This document shows positions 36,629-45,293 of a stretch of DNA of 64,000 bases, piece by piece (the first letter of the stretch is position 1; each line of letters opens with the position of its first letter). Position numbers and translations under genes: made by a program. Below the pieces are notes generated by a model that searched no databases, was not told the origin of the DNA, and saw only the letters and a list, made by a program, of their open reading frames with translations. Source of the DNA: Lysinibacillus boronitolerans JCM 21713 = 10a = NBRC 103108 (lineage in GTDB: Bacteria; Bacillota; Bacilli; Bacillales_A; Planococcaceae); contig NZ_JPVR01000066.1 of NCBI RefSeq assembly GCF_000772935.1, positions 45,867-109,866 on the forward strand, written 5' to 3'.

Positions 36629-37510
36629 CTATTTATTGTCATAAAAATCAAAGACAAATTGTTTAAACTGACGTGCAGATGGCGGTAAATAACGATTTTC
36701 GATCCAGGCCATGCCGATAATTCGTTCACATACCATATCCTCAACATGGATTTTAACGATTTTTTTCGGGTTTAAATCCTCATCATCGGGTAGTAAGGAA
36801 ACGCCAAGTCCCGCACCAACAAATCCAGCGATGGTTGACACTTCGTCGCCTTCATAAGAAATTTTTGGCTTTATGCCCGCAGCATTTAATAAGCGATCAG
36901 CAGAGCGGCGTAGTGCATAGCCCTTTTTCATTAAGACAAAACTTTCATGCTCCAATTCTTTCATTTTGATGCTTTTGCGATGGGCTAAAGGATGGTCAAT
37001 GGGGACCATTATAAAGAGCTCATCTCGCCATAATTCCTTCCAACATACTGGCGGCTCTGTATCAATCGCAGCTAGTAGGCACAGGTCTAACTCACCCGCC
37101 AGCAATTGTTTTAACTGAGAATGGGAGTAGTTTTGTGTGAAATGAAAACGGATATGGGGATGTTTCTGACGAAAGGCACGAATCAAGTCGGGTACAATAC
37201 TCGTTCCAAGTGTATGTAAAAAACCGAGTGATACGTCTCCAAGCTCTGGATTATTAAGCTCCTGTAATTCTAAAACAGCCTTTTCATATTCTTTCCGCAT
37301 GCGCTGAACACGATATAAAAATAGCTCTCCATATCGGTTTAGCATAATTGAGCGCCCTTGTCTGTCGAAAAGCGGTACACCTAATTCTTCCTCCAGCTTT
37401 GAAATTGAACGACTAAGTGCTGGCTGTGAAATCGCTAATGCTTCGGCAGCCCGTGTCATATGCTCTAACTTTGCAACGGTTACAAAATATTCTAATTGTT
37501 GCCACTCCAT
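36629..37510 (-). CDS. LysR family transcriptional regulator
   Basis: This 293-residue protein has an N-terminal HTH (MEWQQLEYFVTVAKLEHMTRAAEALAISQPALSRSISKLEEELG) and a LysR substrate-binding domain (about 90-290). Start: ATG after AAAGAGGTG. It is divergent from the carboxylesterase gene (285-base gap), which it may control. The effector is unknown. Confidence 0.9.
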   Translation of the reverse strand: MEWQQLEYFVTVAKLEHMTRAAEALAISQPALSRSISKLEEELGVPLFDRQGRSIMLNRYGELFLYRVQRMRKEYEKAVLELQELNNPELGDVSLGFLHTLGTSIVPDLIRAFRQKHPHIRFHFTQNYSHSQLKQLLAGELDLCLLAAIDTEPPVCWKELWRDELFIMVPIDHPLAHRKSIKMKELEHESFVLMKKGYALRRSADRLLNAAGIKPKISYEGDEVSTIAGFVGAGLGVSLLPDDEDLNPKKIVKIHVEDMVCERIIGMAWIENRYLPPSARQFKQFVFDFYDNK

Positions 37511-37714
37511 TTTTTCACCTCTTTTCTTGTTATTTTTAAGTTATCTGCATTATAACGGGAAACAGACGGGAAGTATAGGGAACAAAAAATTTTTAAAAGC
37601 AGATTGCAATTATTTAGCAGAATGGAAAAGTTAAGTAGCAGAAAGTGTGATAGTACAGCCGTTAAGTTGACATCATTCATGCACGATACACATTGATTTG
37701 ATAAAAACTATAAA

Positions 37715-37744
37715 TTGTACATTATGAATAAAGGGTGATAAGAT
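37715..37744 (+). promoter_or_regulatory. Candidate promoter of the carboxylesterase gene
   Basis: TTGTAC (37715-37720) and TAAGAT (37739-37744) have an 18-base spacer, 50 bases before the ATG. Confidence 0.5.
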
Positions 37745-37794
37745 AGACACATAAAATACACAATTATTAATTTCCGTGAAGGGGATATCATAAA

Positions 37795-38547
37795 ATGAAG
37801 TTAACAAAGCCACAACCTCTAACAATTGAGGGAGGCAAAAAAGCCGTACTATTACTGCATGGTTTCACAGGTAGCACAAAAGATGTGAAAAAGCTAGGAG
37901 AATTTCTATCTCAACGAGGTTATACTGTGCATGCACCAATTTATAGTGGGCATGGCGTAGAACCAGAAGCATTATTAGAAACAAAACCAGAAGATTGGTG
38001 GAACGATGTAGTAGAAGGTTATAACTTCCTACAAAAGAAAGGCTATGAAGAAATCGCTGTTGTTGGGATTTCACTTGGAGGTGTCTTTTCATTAAAGGTG
38101 GCAGAGACATTCCCAGTGAAAGCATGTGTAGCGATGTGTGCACCGATTACACGTGATAATTCAAAAGGCTTATTTACACGTTTGTACCATTATGCTCGTT
38201 TATATAAACACTTTGAAAATAAATCAAAAGATCAAATTATTTCAGAATTACATGAATTACGTATTTCACCGAAGGATTCATTGGACGGCGTAACACGTTT
38301 AACAGCAGAAACGCGTGAAGAATTATCAACGATCAAAGCACCAACACTTGTGTTACAAGGCTCACTAGATGATGACCTATATCAAGAAAGCGCACCTTTT
38401 ATTTTAAATACTGTGGAAACAGACGACAAAGAAATCATTTGGTATGAAAACTCTGGCCACATTATTACATTGGATAAAGAACGCGATAAAGTGTATGAAG
38501 ATGTTTATAAATTTTTAGATCATATTGAATGGTCAGTTGCAAACTAA
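37795..38547 (+). CDS. Alpha/beta hydrolase (Est30-like carboxylesterase)
   Basis: This 250-residue hydrolase has the oxyanion motif LLHGFTGS (about 22-29), nucleophile elbow GISLGG (Ser near 95), an acid residue in LVLQGSLDDDL and the histidine in NSGHIITLD. Length and pattern match the thermostable carboxylesterase/monoacylglycerol lipase group. No signal peptide; cytoplasmic. Start: ATG after GAAGGGGATATC. Confidence 0.9.
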   Translation: MKLTKPQPLTIEGGKKAVLLLHGFTGSTKDVKKLGEFLSQRGYTVHAPIYSGHGVEPEALLETKPEDWWNDVVEGYNFLQKKGYEEIAVVGISLGGVFSLKVAETFPVKACVAMCAPITRDNSKGLFTRLYHYARLYKHFENKSKDQIISELHELRISPKDSLDGVTRLTAETREELSTIKAPTLVLQGSLDDDLYQESAPFILNTVETDDKEIIWYENSGHIITLDKERDKVYEDVYKFLDHIEWSVAN

Positions 38548-38550
38548 GAA

Positions 38551-38578
38551 GGGGCTGTCAGCAGACAGCTCTTTTTTT
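38551..38578 (+). terminator. Intrinsic terminator after the carboxylesterase gene
   Basis: A short GC stem (GGCTGTC/GACAGCT with one G-T pair) is followed by seven T. Confidence 0.8.
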
Positions 38579-38713
38579 GTTGAATCTCACTGGATAAACG
38601 AAAAAACTATTGTAATTATAATAAATGCTTGATAACATGATGAAATTGTAGTGAAAAATCATTCGATTAAAATAATTTGCTATAGTTTAAAACTTCTAAG
38701 GAGCACATCAATT

Positions 38714-40054
38714 ATGCAACAAAAAATACCTTTTTCAACTTACGCAGTCATTGGAACCATGTTATTTGGACTGTATTTTGGAGCAGGGAACCTAATTTTT
38801 CCTATTCAAATGGGTCAATTTGCTGGGACAAATTTTTGGTTTGGATTAATCGGTTTTTTAGTGACTGCTATCGGCTTACCATTCCTCGGAATTTTGGCAA
38901 TTGGCTTATCAGGTAGTAATGGTTTACGTGATCTAGCCAATCGTGTTCATCCTATATTTGGCATTATTTTTTCATTGGCACTGTACTTAACAATCGGACC
39001 ATTCTTTGCCATCCCACGTACAGCAACTGTACCTTTTGTAGTAGGGTTTGAGCCATATATTCAAGCACAACATGCAACACTGCTACTAGCTGTATTTAGC
39101 TTTGTATTTTTCGCTATTGTCTATTATTTTTCTTTAAATCCAGCGAAAATAATGGATTATATCGGTAAATATTTAACGCCCGCATTTTTAGTTGTTTTAT
39201 TTATTTTAATTATTACAAGCATTACGAAGCCAATGGGCCATTTCCAGCAGCCAATCGGTGCATATATGGATGCTGCCTTTATGACAGGCTTTAAAGAAGG
39301 CTATAATACGATGGACGCCCTTGCCTCTCTAGCCTTCGGGATTGTTGTCATTAATGCAATTAAAAGTGCAGGGATTACAGATCGTAAGGAAATTGCCAAG
39401 GCTACATGGACATCAGGTATTTTTGCGATGGCTTTAATGACGCTTATTTATGGTCTCATTACGTATATGGGCGCTTCCAGTATGAATGCTGTCGGGACTT
39501 TTGATAATGGTGGTTTAATCTTTGCGGCAGTGGCCGATCATTACTTCGGCTCATTTGGAGCTATTTTATTGGCCGTCATCATCGTGCTCGCTTGCTTAAA
39601 AACAAGTATCGGCTTAATTACATCTTGTAGCGAGTTTTTCCATGAGGTATTTCCAAAAATCAGTTACAAATGGTTTGTGTTCCTGTTGTGTGCTGTATCC
39701 TTTACGATTGCAAATTTTGGTTTAAACAATATTATCAAATATGCTATTCCAGTTTTAATGTTCTTATATCCATTAGCAATCGTCCTAATCTTGCTTGCTC
39801 TAAGCTCATCCTTCTTTAAGAATAAGCAAACAGTGTATGCCATAGCGATGATTTTTACATTTTTCATTAGCCTGATTGATGGCTATAAAGCGCTGGTAGA
39901 AAGTGTGCCAGATGCGAAGTTAGGTGTGTTGGACGCAGTAGAGAAATACTATTCTGCGATACTACCTTTTTATGATATTGGCTTAGGATGGATACTGCCA
40001 GCGTTAATAGGGGCAGTAATTGGAAGCATGATTCCGTCTCGAAAAGTTATATAA
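38714..40054 (+). CDS. brnQ: Branched-chain amino acid transporter BrnQ
   Basis: This 446-residue membrane protein has about 12 helices and the LIVCS-family start IGTMLFGLYFGAGNLIFPIQMGQ, plus GYNTMDALASLAFGIVVI. It imports Leu, Ile and Val with a cation. I chose ATG 38714 after TAAGGAG because the protein then has the family length; upstream codons from 38651 lack a ribosome site. A TATAAT at 38617-38622 may be its -10. Confidence 0.92.
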   Translation: MQQKIPFSTYAVIGTMLFGLYFGAGNLIFPIQMGQFAGTNFWFGLIGFLVTAIGLPFLGILAIGLSGSNGLRDLANRVHPIFGIIFSLALYLTIGPFFAIPRTATVPFVVGFEPYIQAQHATLLLAVFSFVFFAIVYYFSLNPAKIMDYIGKYLTPAFLVVLFILIITSITKPMGHFQQPIGAYMDAAFMTGFKEGYNTMDALASLAFGIVVINAIKSAGITDRKEIAKATWTSGIFAMALMTLIYGLITYMGASSMNAVGTFDNGGLIFAAVADHYFGSFGAILLAVIIVLACLKTSIGLITSCSEFFHEVFPKISYKWFVFLLCAVSFTIANFGLNNIIKYAIPVLMFLYPLAIVLILLALSSSFFKNKQTVYAIAMIFTFFISLIDGYKALVESVPDAKLGVLDAVEKYYSAILPFYDIGLGWILPALIGAVIGSMIPSRKVI

Positions 40055-40056
40055 TG

Positions 40057-40097
40057 AAAGAAACACGCACAGAAAATGTCTCTGTGCGTGTTTCTTT
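40057..40097. terminator. Bidirectional terminator between brnQ and the SDR gene
   Basis: A perfect 17-bp stem (40057-40073 with 40081-40097, core AAACACGCACAGA) has a 7-base loop and A/T flanks; it serves both convergent genes. Confidence 0.92.
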
Positions 40098-40102
40098 ATG
40101 GA

Positions 40103-40861
40103 TTAGTAAGCTGTCCAGCCACCATCAACTGCAATAACTTGTCCATTCACAAAGCTAGCCTCATCTGAGCCTAGGAAGATCGCTAATTGAGCGATTTCTT
40201 CTGGCTGACCAGCCCGCGGATTGATGGATAGTCCTAGTGCTTGTCGTGCAGCACCTGTTTGGCTCATATTTGTCATAGAAGAGGCGATATTGGTCATCAC
40301 TGCTCCTGGCGCAATACCATTACAGCGAATATTTTTATCAGCATACATAAAGGCTGTATTTTTTGTTAAACCAACTACCGCATGTTTTGAAGCTGTATAA
40401 GCAGCCCCAGCCCGTGCACCATATAAGCCACCAGCAGAAATATTATTGACAAAGACACCGTGTCCTTGCGCAAGGAAGATTTCTGTCGCCATACGCATAG
40501 AGCGCATAACAGCTGTTGTGTTTACTGCAAATACTTTTTCCCATCGTTCATCAGAAATTTCTCCAACTGGCTCCATACCATCCATAATACCTGCATTGTT
40601 GACTAATATATCTAATTGACCATAGTTCGTTTTTGTTTCATCAAATAAACGTTGTAAGTCTTCTGTTGATGCGACATTGGTTTGAATGGCAAATGCTGTT
40701 CCTCCAGCCGCTTGAATACCCTCCACAACCGCTTGGGCACCCTCTAAATTTAAGTCTGAAACGACAACCTTAGCGCCTTCTTTTGCATATCCTTCTGCAA
40801 TGGCTTTCCCCATACCTGAAGCTGCACCTGTCACAATGGCTACTTTACCTGCTAATCTCAT
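40103..40861 (-). CDS. Short-chain dehydrogenase/reductase (FabG-like)
   Basis: This 252-residue SDR has VTGAASGMGKAIAEGYA, VNNAGIMDG (NNAG), the serine in NNISAGGLYG, YTASKHA (Y-x3-K) and the C-terminal VNGQVIAVDGGWTAY. The substrate is unknown. Start: ATG after GAGGAGG. It is divergent from the TetR gene at 41017, with palindromes between, so it is probably the regulator's target. Confidence 0.9.
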   Translation of the reverse strand: MRLAGKVAIVTGAASGMGKAIAEGYAKEGAKVVVSDLNLEGAQAVVEGIQAAGGTAFAIQTNVASTEDLQRLFDETKTNYGQLDILVNNAGIMDGMEPVGEISDERWEKVFAVNTTAVMRSMRMATEIFLAQGHGVFVNNISAGGLYGARAGAAYTASKHAVVGLTKNTAFMYADKNIRCNGIAPGAVMTNIASSMTNMSQTGAARQALGLSINPRAGQPEEIAQLAIFLGSDEASFVNGQVIAVDGGWTAY

Positions 40862-40896
40862 CTCAAAGACCTCCTCATAGTAATTTCTTTACTTAT

Positions 40897-40982
40897 TGAA
40901 CATCTGTTCATTAAAATCATATAATAAAGATGAAAGCGATTTCAATATGCAAAAAAACGGGATGTGTTGAGTAATCAACACA
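40897..40982. promoter_or_regulatory. Two palindromes between the SDR and TetR genes
   Basis: TGAACA-TC-TGTTCA (40897-40910) and TGTGTTGA-GTAA-TCAACACA (40963-40982) are perfect inverted repeats in the divergent promoter region, candidate TetR operators. They share a TGA/TCA edge but not a common core, so only one may be the true site. Confidence 0.45.
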
Positions 40983-41016
40983 TTTGGACAATCTGTTTAT
41001 TAAGGAGCTGAAAAAA

Positions 41017-41598
41017 TTGCGCACTACGGATTTACGGATTATTAAAACGAAGCAAGCTCTCCACGATGCTTTATTGACCTTGCTTAGCCAAAAACCATTG
41101 GAGCAAATCTCCATTGCTGAAATTTGTAGAGAAGCAAAGGTCAATAGAGGAACGTTCTATTTACATTACGAGCAAAAAGAGGGGCTCTTTGAGGAATACT
41201 TTCAGGAGATAATGGAGGATTTATATCAATCCTATGAAGAACCCTATCGAGCCGTCACGACATTGGACACAAATCAATTAGATCCCAATACTATCCGTAT
41301 TTTTCATCATATTGAACGCTTTAAAATGTTTTACCGTATCGTCTTTTCTAAAAATGTCCCGTTGACCTACTATTACATGCTTTTTGATGGTATTTATTCC
41401 CTACTAAAACGAGATATTACCTCACATCACGTGCATCAAATGGAGGATCATATCTCGATCGACTATTATAGTGCCTATCAAGCAAACGCCATCATCGGAC
41501 TCATCATCCAATGGTATCGCGGCGATTTCAGCGATAGCGTGACCATGTTAAATCAGCAGCTAGCAGCTATTTTAAAGAATGTGAGGAGTGGCGGATAG
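41017..41598 (+). CDS. TetR/AcrR family regulator whose stop codon lies in a repeat array
   Basis: This 193-residue protein has an HTH (ALLTLLSQKPLEQISIAEICREAKVNRGTFYLHYEQKEGLFEEYF, about 15-60) and a TetR C-terminal domain of the DUF TetR_C_8-like type. The start is TTG 41017, 9 bases after AAGGAG; earlier codons lack such a site. The last codons (AGT GGC GGA TAG) are the first unit of the GGATA array that follows, so the array supplies the final residues and the stop. It probably regulates the divergent SDR gene. Confidence 0.85.
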   Translation: MRTTDLRIIKTKQALHDALLTLLSQKPLEQISIAEICREAKVNRGTFYLHYEQKEGLFEEYFQEIMEDLYQSYEEPYRAVTTLDTNQLDPNTIRIFHHIERFKMFYRIVFSKNVPLTYYYMLFDGIYSLLKRDITSHHVHQMEDHISIDYYSAYQANAIIGLIIQWYRGDFSDSVTMLNQQLAAILKNVRSGG

Positions 41599-42960
41599 AA
41601 CGCTTGAATTGAAGGATAGAGAGAGAAGTGGCAGATAGAACGCCCGATTTGAAGGATAGAAGAGAAAACGTGGCGGATAGAACGCTCGATTTGAAGGATA
41701 GAGAGAGAAGTGGCGGATAGGACGCCAGAATAGAAAGATAGAAGAGAAAAAGTGGCGGATAGAACGCTCAATTTGAAGGATAGAGAGAGAAGCAGCGGAT
41801 AGGGCGCCCGATTTGAAGGATAGAAGAGAAAAAGTGGCGGATAGAACGCTCGATTTGAAGGATAGAGAGAGAAGCAGCGGATAGGGCGCCCGAATTGAAG
41901 GATAGAAGAGAAAAAGTGGCGGATAGAACGCTCGATTTGAAGGATAGAGAGAGAAGCAGCGGATAGGGCGCCCGAATTGAAGGATAGAAGAGAAAAAGTG
42001 GCGGATAGAACGCTCGATTTGAAGGATAGAGAGAGAAGCAGCGGATAGGGCGCCCGAATTGAAGGATAGAAGAGAAAAAGTGGCGGATAGAACGCTCAAT
42101 TTGAAGGATAGAGAGAGAAGCAGCGGATAGGGCGCCCGATTTGAAGGATAGAAGAGAAAAAGTGGCGGATAGAACGCCCAATTTGAAGGATAGAAGAGAA
42201 AAAGTGGCGGATAGAACGCTCGATTTGAAGGATAGAGAGAGAAGTGGCGGATAGGACGCCCGAATTGAAGGATAGAAGAGAAAAAGTGGTGGATAGAACG
42301 CCCGAATTGAAGGATAAAGAGAGGAGTGGCGGATAGAACGCTCGATCTGAAGGATAGAGAGAGAAGTAGCGGATAGGGCGCCCAATTTGAAGGATAGAAG
42401 AGAAAAAGTGGCGGATAGAACGCTCGATTTGAAGGATAGAGTAAGAAGCTGTGGATAGGACGCAAGATTTGAAGGATAGAAGAGAAAAAGTGGCGGATAG
42501 AACGCTCGATTTGAAGGATAGAGAGAGAAGTGGCGGATAGGACGCCAGAATAGAAGGATAGAAGAGAAAAAGTAGCGGATAGAACGCTCGATTTGAAGGA
42601 TAGAGAGAGAAGCAGTGGATAGAACGCCAGATTTGAAGGATAGAAGAGAAAAAGTGGCGGATAAAACGCTCGATTTGAAGGATAGGGTAAGAAGCTGTAG
42701 ATAGGACGCCAGATTTGAAGGATAGAAGAGAAAAAGTGGCGGATAGAACGCTCGATTTGAAGGATAGAAGAGAAAAAGTGGCGGATAGAACGCCCGAATT
42801 GAAGGATAGAGAGAAAAAGTGGCGGATAGGACGCCAGATTTGAAGGATAGAAGAGAAAAAGTAGCGGATAGAACGCTCGATTTGAAGGATAGAGGAGAAG
42901 TGGCGGATAGAACGCTTGAATTGAAGGATAGAACAGAAAAAGTAGCGGATAACCACGCAA
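41591..42960. repeat. GGATA tandem array: about 33 units of 40-42 bp, 82-bp higher-order period
   Basis: About 33 units begin GCGGATAGAACGC or a variant and continue with TTGAAGGATAGA. Each unit contains two GGATA cores 21 bases apart; the step to the next unit is 19 or 21. Units of 40 and 42 bases alternate through much of the array, giving an exact 82-base period (for example GTGGCGG at 41834, 41916, 41998 and 42080). The plus strand is purine-rich. Some units contain the palindrome GGGCGCCC. The minus strand is nearly stop-free in all three frames. The array begins inside the tetR stop codon and ends just before a terminator. Confidence 0.95.
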
Positions 42961-42962
42961 AG

Positions 42963-42998
42963 AGAAGGTCTACATCAGCATGTAGACCTTCTTTTTTC
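42963..42998 (+). terminator. Terminator at the end of the GGATA array
   Basis: A perfect 12-bp stem AGAAGGTCTACA/TGTAGACCTTCT with loop TCAGCA is followed by six T on the plus strand. It would stop transcripts running from tetR through the array and may also serve the convergent permease gene. Confidence 0.9.
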
Positions 42999-43005
42999 TA
43001 TTAAA

Positions 43006-44178
43006 TCATCGGACTGGAGCTGGCTTAAATGTGACGATCAGCGTAGCAATGGCTAGTGTTACGAAGATAATGATGCCTAAGGAGCTACTGTTTTGCAGGA
43101 GATTGTCGGTACTACCACCAAAGATGATCGTGTAGTAGCCATCTGCTCCATAAGTGGCAGGTAGCATAGCAGCGACCTGCTTGTATCCTTCAGATAGCAT
43201 GGTTTTTGGAACAAGTACGCCTGATGTTACTAATTGGAGTGAGAGAGCACAAATATTAAATACCATCCCCATATTCCCAAAGGCAATCACAAATACTTGG
43301 GCCAAGCTAAGGAAAGCAAGATACATTACAGATTGAAAGAAATAAATCGATAGCAGGCTTTCCTGACTAGCGATATTAAAAAGGTGCATCAAACCAATTG
43401 TTATGAATGGTAATGTAAAGGCTACGCCCACATTGAGTAGTTGTCGGGCGAGGAACAATTGCCATTTTGATAGGCTTTCTTGAACGAGCTGTGCTGCTTG
43501 CTGGTGTTGCATAATCATGACCATCGCTCCTACGAAGGAAGAGATGATGACCATAAGTGGGACAAAGTTTGCGGCAAATCCCTTTACATTATTTGTTTTT
43601 ATAATGGTCCCATCGACGACATGGTCTTTGACATTCATTACAGTTGTTTTGACAGAAGTGGTAATTTGTTGGGCAGTTTGTTGCTCAAAGGGAAGCTGAG
43701 CAAATTGTTGAGCGAAGACCTCAACTGCTTGATTTTGTTGCATTGGATAAAGGGCTTGATTGATCTCTTCTGTTAATTGCTTTGCTACCCCCTCCATCAT
43801 ATTTTTCGCTACACTTGCATTGGCTTGATTAATCGCATAAATAATTTCAGCCTCTTTCCCTGCTTGTATTTGATTTGTAAAATCGGCAGGAATGTGCATT
43901 ATCATATTAATTTGTCGTTCGTTTAATGCGCTCTCAGCTTTCTTCATTGATGGATAGTCCTCCATTGAAAAGGAGATGGAGCCTTTGATGTTCTGTGCTA
44001 CCTGCTGACCCATTGCAGAATCTTCCACAACAAGACCAATGCTTAACTGTTCAGCTCTTTCATTGACACCATCATAGGCAGTCATCCAGATCGTAAAAAA
44101 GATTAATTGAAAGGCAATGGTTGCAACAATGCCGATATAGGTTTCACGAACTCGCAATAGTGCTTGTAAACCTGTCAT
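43006..44178 (-). CDS. ABC-2 type export permease (YhgE/Pip-like)
   Basis: This 390-residue membrane protein has one N-terminal helix (about 15-35), a large outer domain (about 40-200, with NERQINMIMHIPADFTNQIQAGKEAEI) and five or six C-terminal helices (about 205-385). This matches the SNG/ABC-2 permease pattern. No ATPase gene is adjacent. Start: ATG after AGGGGGAAT. It lies downstream of a TetR gene and has a perfect palindromic operator just upstream. Confidence 0.83.
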   Translation of the reverse strand: MTGLQALLRVRETYIGIVATIAFQLIFFTIWMTAYDGVNERAEQLSIGLVVEDSAMGQQVAQNIKGSISFSMEDYPSMKKAESALNERQINMIMHIPADFTNQIQAGKEAEIIYAINQANASVAKNMMEGVAKQLTEEINQALYPMQQNQAVEVFAQQFAQLPFEQQTAQQITTSVKTTVMNVKDHVVDGTIIKTNNVKGFAANFVPLMVIISSFVGAMVMIMQHQQAAQLVQESLSKWQLFLARQLLNVGVAFTLPFITIGLMHLFNIASQESLLSIYFFQSVMYLAFLSLAQVFVIAFGNMGMVFNICALSLQLVTSGVLVPKTMLSEGYKQVAAMLPATYGADGYYTIIFGGSTDNLLQNSSSLGIIIFVTLAIATLIVTFKPAPVR

Positions 44179-44198
44179 TTTTTATTCCCCCTAATATT

Positions 44199-44214
44199 AA
44201 GTAAGTACTTACTT
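44199..44214. promoter_or_regulatory. TetR operator before the permease gene
   Basis: AAGTAAGTACTTACTT is a perfect 16-bp palindrome lying between the tetR gene and the permease gene. It matches the AAGTAATTACTT site upstream of tetR itself. Confidence 0.65.
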
Positions 44215-44236
44215 GCATTGATTAGAAAAATTTTTT

Positions 44237-44824
44237 CTAGGAAACAAGTCCCCTAGAAAAAATAGCAACACTAGTTTGTAAAAGTTCTTCAGTTGGTAAG
44301 TCAGACACGATAGTTCCAAGTCGAGCACGTGACATAAAATGACCAAAATTCAAAGCAATAAGCGATAACGCTGCTGCTTCAAAATCAACTTCTCTTATTT
44401 TCCCTTGCTGATGCATCTCTTGAAAATAGTGAATGAGCTCCTTTTTGATGAGGAGAGGGATATTGGCGATTTCCTCACTAATTTCAGGAAATTGAATGGA
44501 TTCCTTAAAGCCGATCATGACAAAATCTTTAATCGACATTAAAAAATGAAAATGCTTCAATGAGAAATTTAATAAATCCTTTTCTAATTCCCACGTTACA
44601 TTTTGATTGATCTCCTGCTGTAGAAGAGGATAATAAGAAAATTGCTCTATGATGGCCTTTAATAAACCACGTTTGTTGCCAAAATGACGGAAAAGAGTGA
44701 CCTCATTGACACCTGCTAATTCTGCAATGGTTTTGGTAGTTGCAGCTGTATAGCCTTTTTCACTGATCAATTGTAGAGCAGCTTCGATAATTCGTTGTGC
44801 AGTTCCTTTCGTTGTCAAAAACAT
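44237..44824 (-). CDS. TetR/AcrR family regulator
   Basis: This 195-residue protein has an HTH (AQRIIEAALQLISEKGYTAATTKTIAELAGVNEVTLFRHFGNKRGLL, about 7-53) and an all-helical ligand domain. The start is either ATG 44824 or ATG 44836; 44824 has GGAAGG nearby. Palindromes before it and before the permease gene suggest that it represses itself and the permease, as in typical efflux control. Confidence 0.88.
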   Translation of the reverse strand: MFLTTKGTAQRIIEAALQLISEKGYTAATTKTIAELAGVNEVTLFRHFGNKRGLLKAIIEQFSYYPLLQQEINQNVTWELEKDLLNFSLKHFHFLMSIKDFVMIGFKESIQFPEISEEIANIPLLIKKELIHYFQEMHQQGKIREVDFEAAALSLIALNFGHFMSRARLGTIVSDLPTEELLQTSVAIFSRGLVS

Positions 44825-44838
44825 ACTTCCTTCCATGC

Positions 44839-44850
44839 AAGTAATTACTT
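44839..44850. promoter_or_regulatory. TetR autoregulatory operator
   Basis: AAGTAATTACTT is a perfect 12-bp palindrome directly upstream of the tetR start and related to the 44199 site. Confidence 0.6.
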
Positions 44851-44896
44851 ACATCCTAGCATAATGTACGGTGAACTGCAACACCATGAATGAACG

Positions 44897-44963
44897 TTGA
44901 CAATTATATCGACTGCTGATATATTTTAAGTATATCGACTGACGATATATTGATAGGCGATAT
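44897..44963 (+). promoter_or_regulatory. SigA promoter with PadR-type operators
   Basis: TTGACA (44897-44902), a 17-base spacer and TATATT (44920-44925) make a near-consensus promoter. TATATC-N7-GATATA (44905-44923) overlaps the spacer and -10. TATATCG-N5-CGATATA (44931-44949) follows 26 bases later, and a third partial copy runs to 44963. This fits autorepression by the PadR protein encoded next. Confidence 0.75.
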
Positions 44964-44977
44964 AAAGGAGGATTTGT

Positions 44978-45292
44978 ATGACGCAGGAACATCCGCCATT
45001 AACAGAAGGCGTTTATTATATTTTGTTAGCATTATATGAGGCGAGGCATGGCTATGGCATTATGCAATTGGTGGAAGAAATGAGCAATGGACGTGTGCGC
45101 TTAGGGGCCGGAACCATATATGGTGCGATTAAAACGTTGCTGGAACGAGACTGGATAGAGGCACTTGATGGGGATGGTAGAAAGAAAGAATATATTATTA
45201 CTGAAACTGGAAAAACAGTGGTGGAATATGAAATTTTGAGATTAAGGGAACTTTTTGACAATGGTATCCGTATAACGAGAGGAGTTGAATAA
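44978..45292 (+). CDS. PadR family transcriptional regulator
   Basis: This is a 104-residue winged-helix protein: PLTEGVYYILLALYEARHGYGIMQLVEEMSNGRVRLGAGTIYGAIKTLLERDWIE is the PadR DNA-binding core. Start: ATG after AAAGGAGG. It is the first gene of an operon with two DUF2812 genes and an ABC exporter. PadR regulators of this short type often control multidrug or lantibiotic-stress exporters. Confidence 0.92.
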   Translation: MTQEHPPLTEGVYYILLALYEARHGYGIMQLVEEMSNGRVRLGAGTIYGAIKTLLERDWIEALDGDGRKKEYIITETGKTVVEYEILRLRELFDNGIRITRGVE

Positions 45293-45293
45293 T

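Noticed and set aside
38580..38713. Leucine or isoleucine T-box before brnQ
   Set aside because: No GGTGGTACC-like core and too little space for a T-box leader.
41572..42960. Minus-strand reading frames of 462, 286 and 205 codons rich in YPSN and LSFKSS
   Set aside because: They are products of the tandem array, overlap each other in different frames, lack ribosome sites and consist only of repeat translation.
41591..42960. Possible CRISPR array
   Set aside because: Units are contiguous 40-42-base repeats with no unique spacers and no cas genes nearby.
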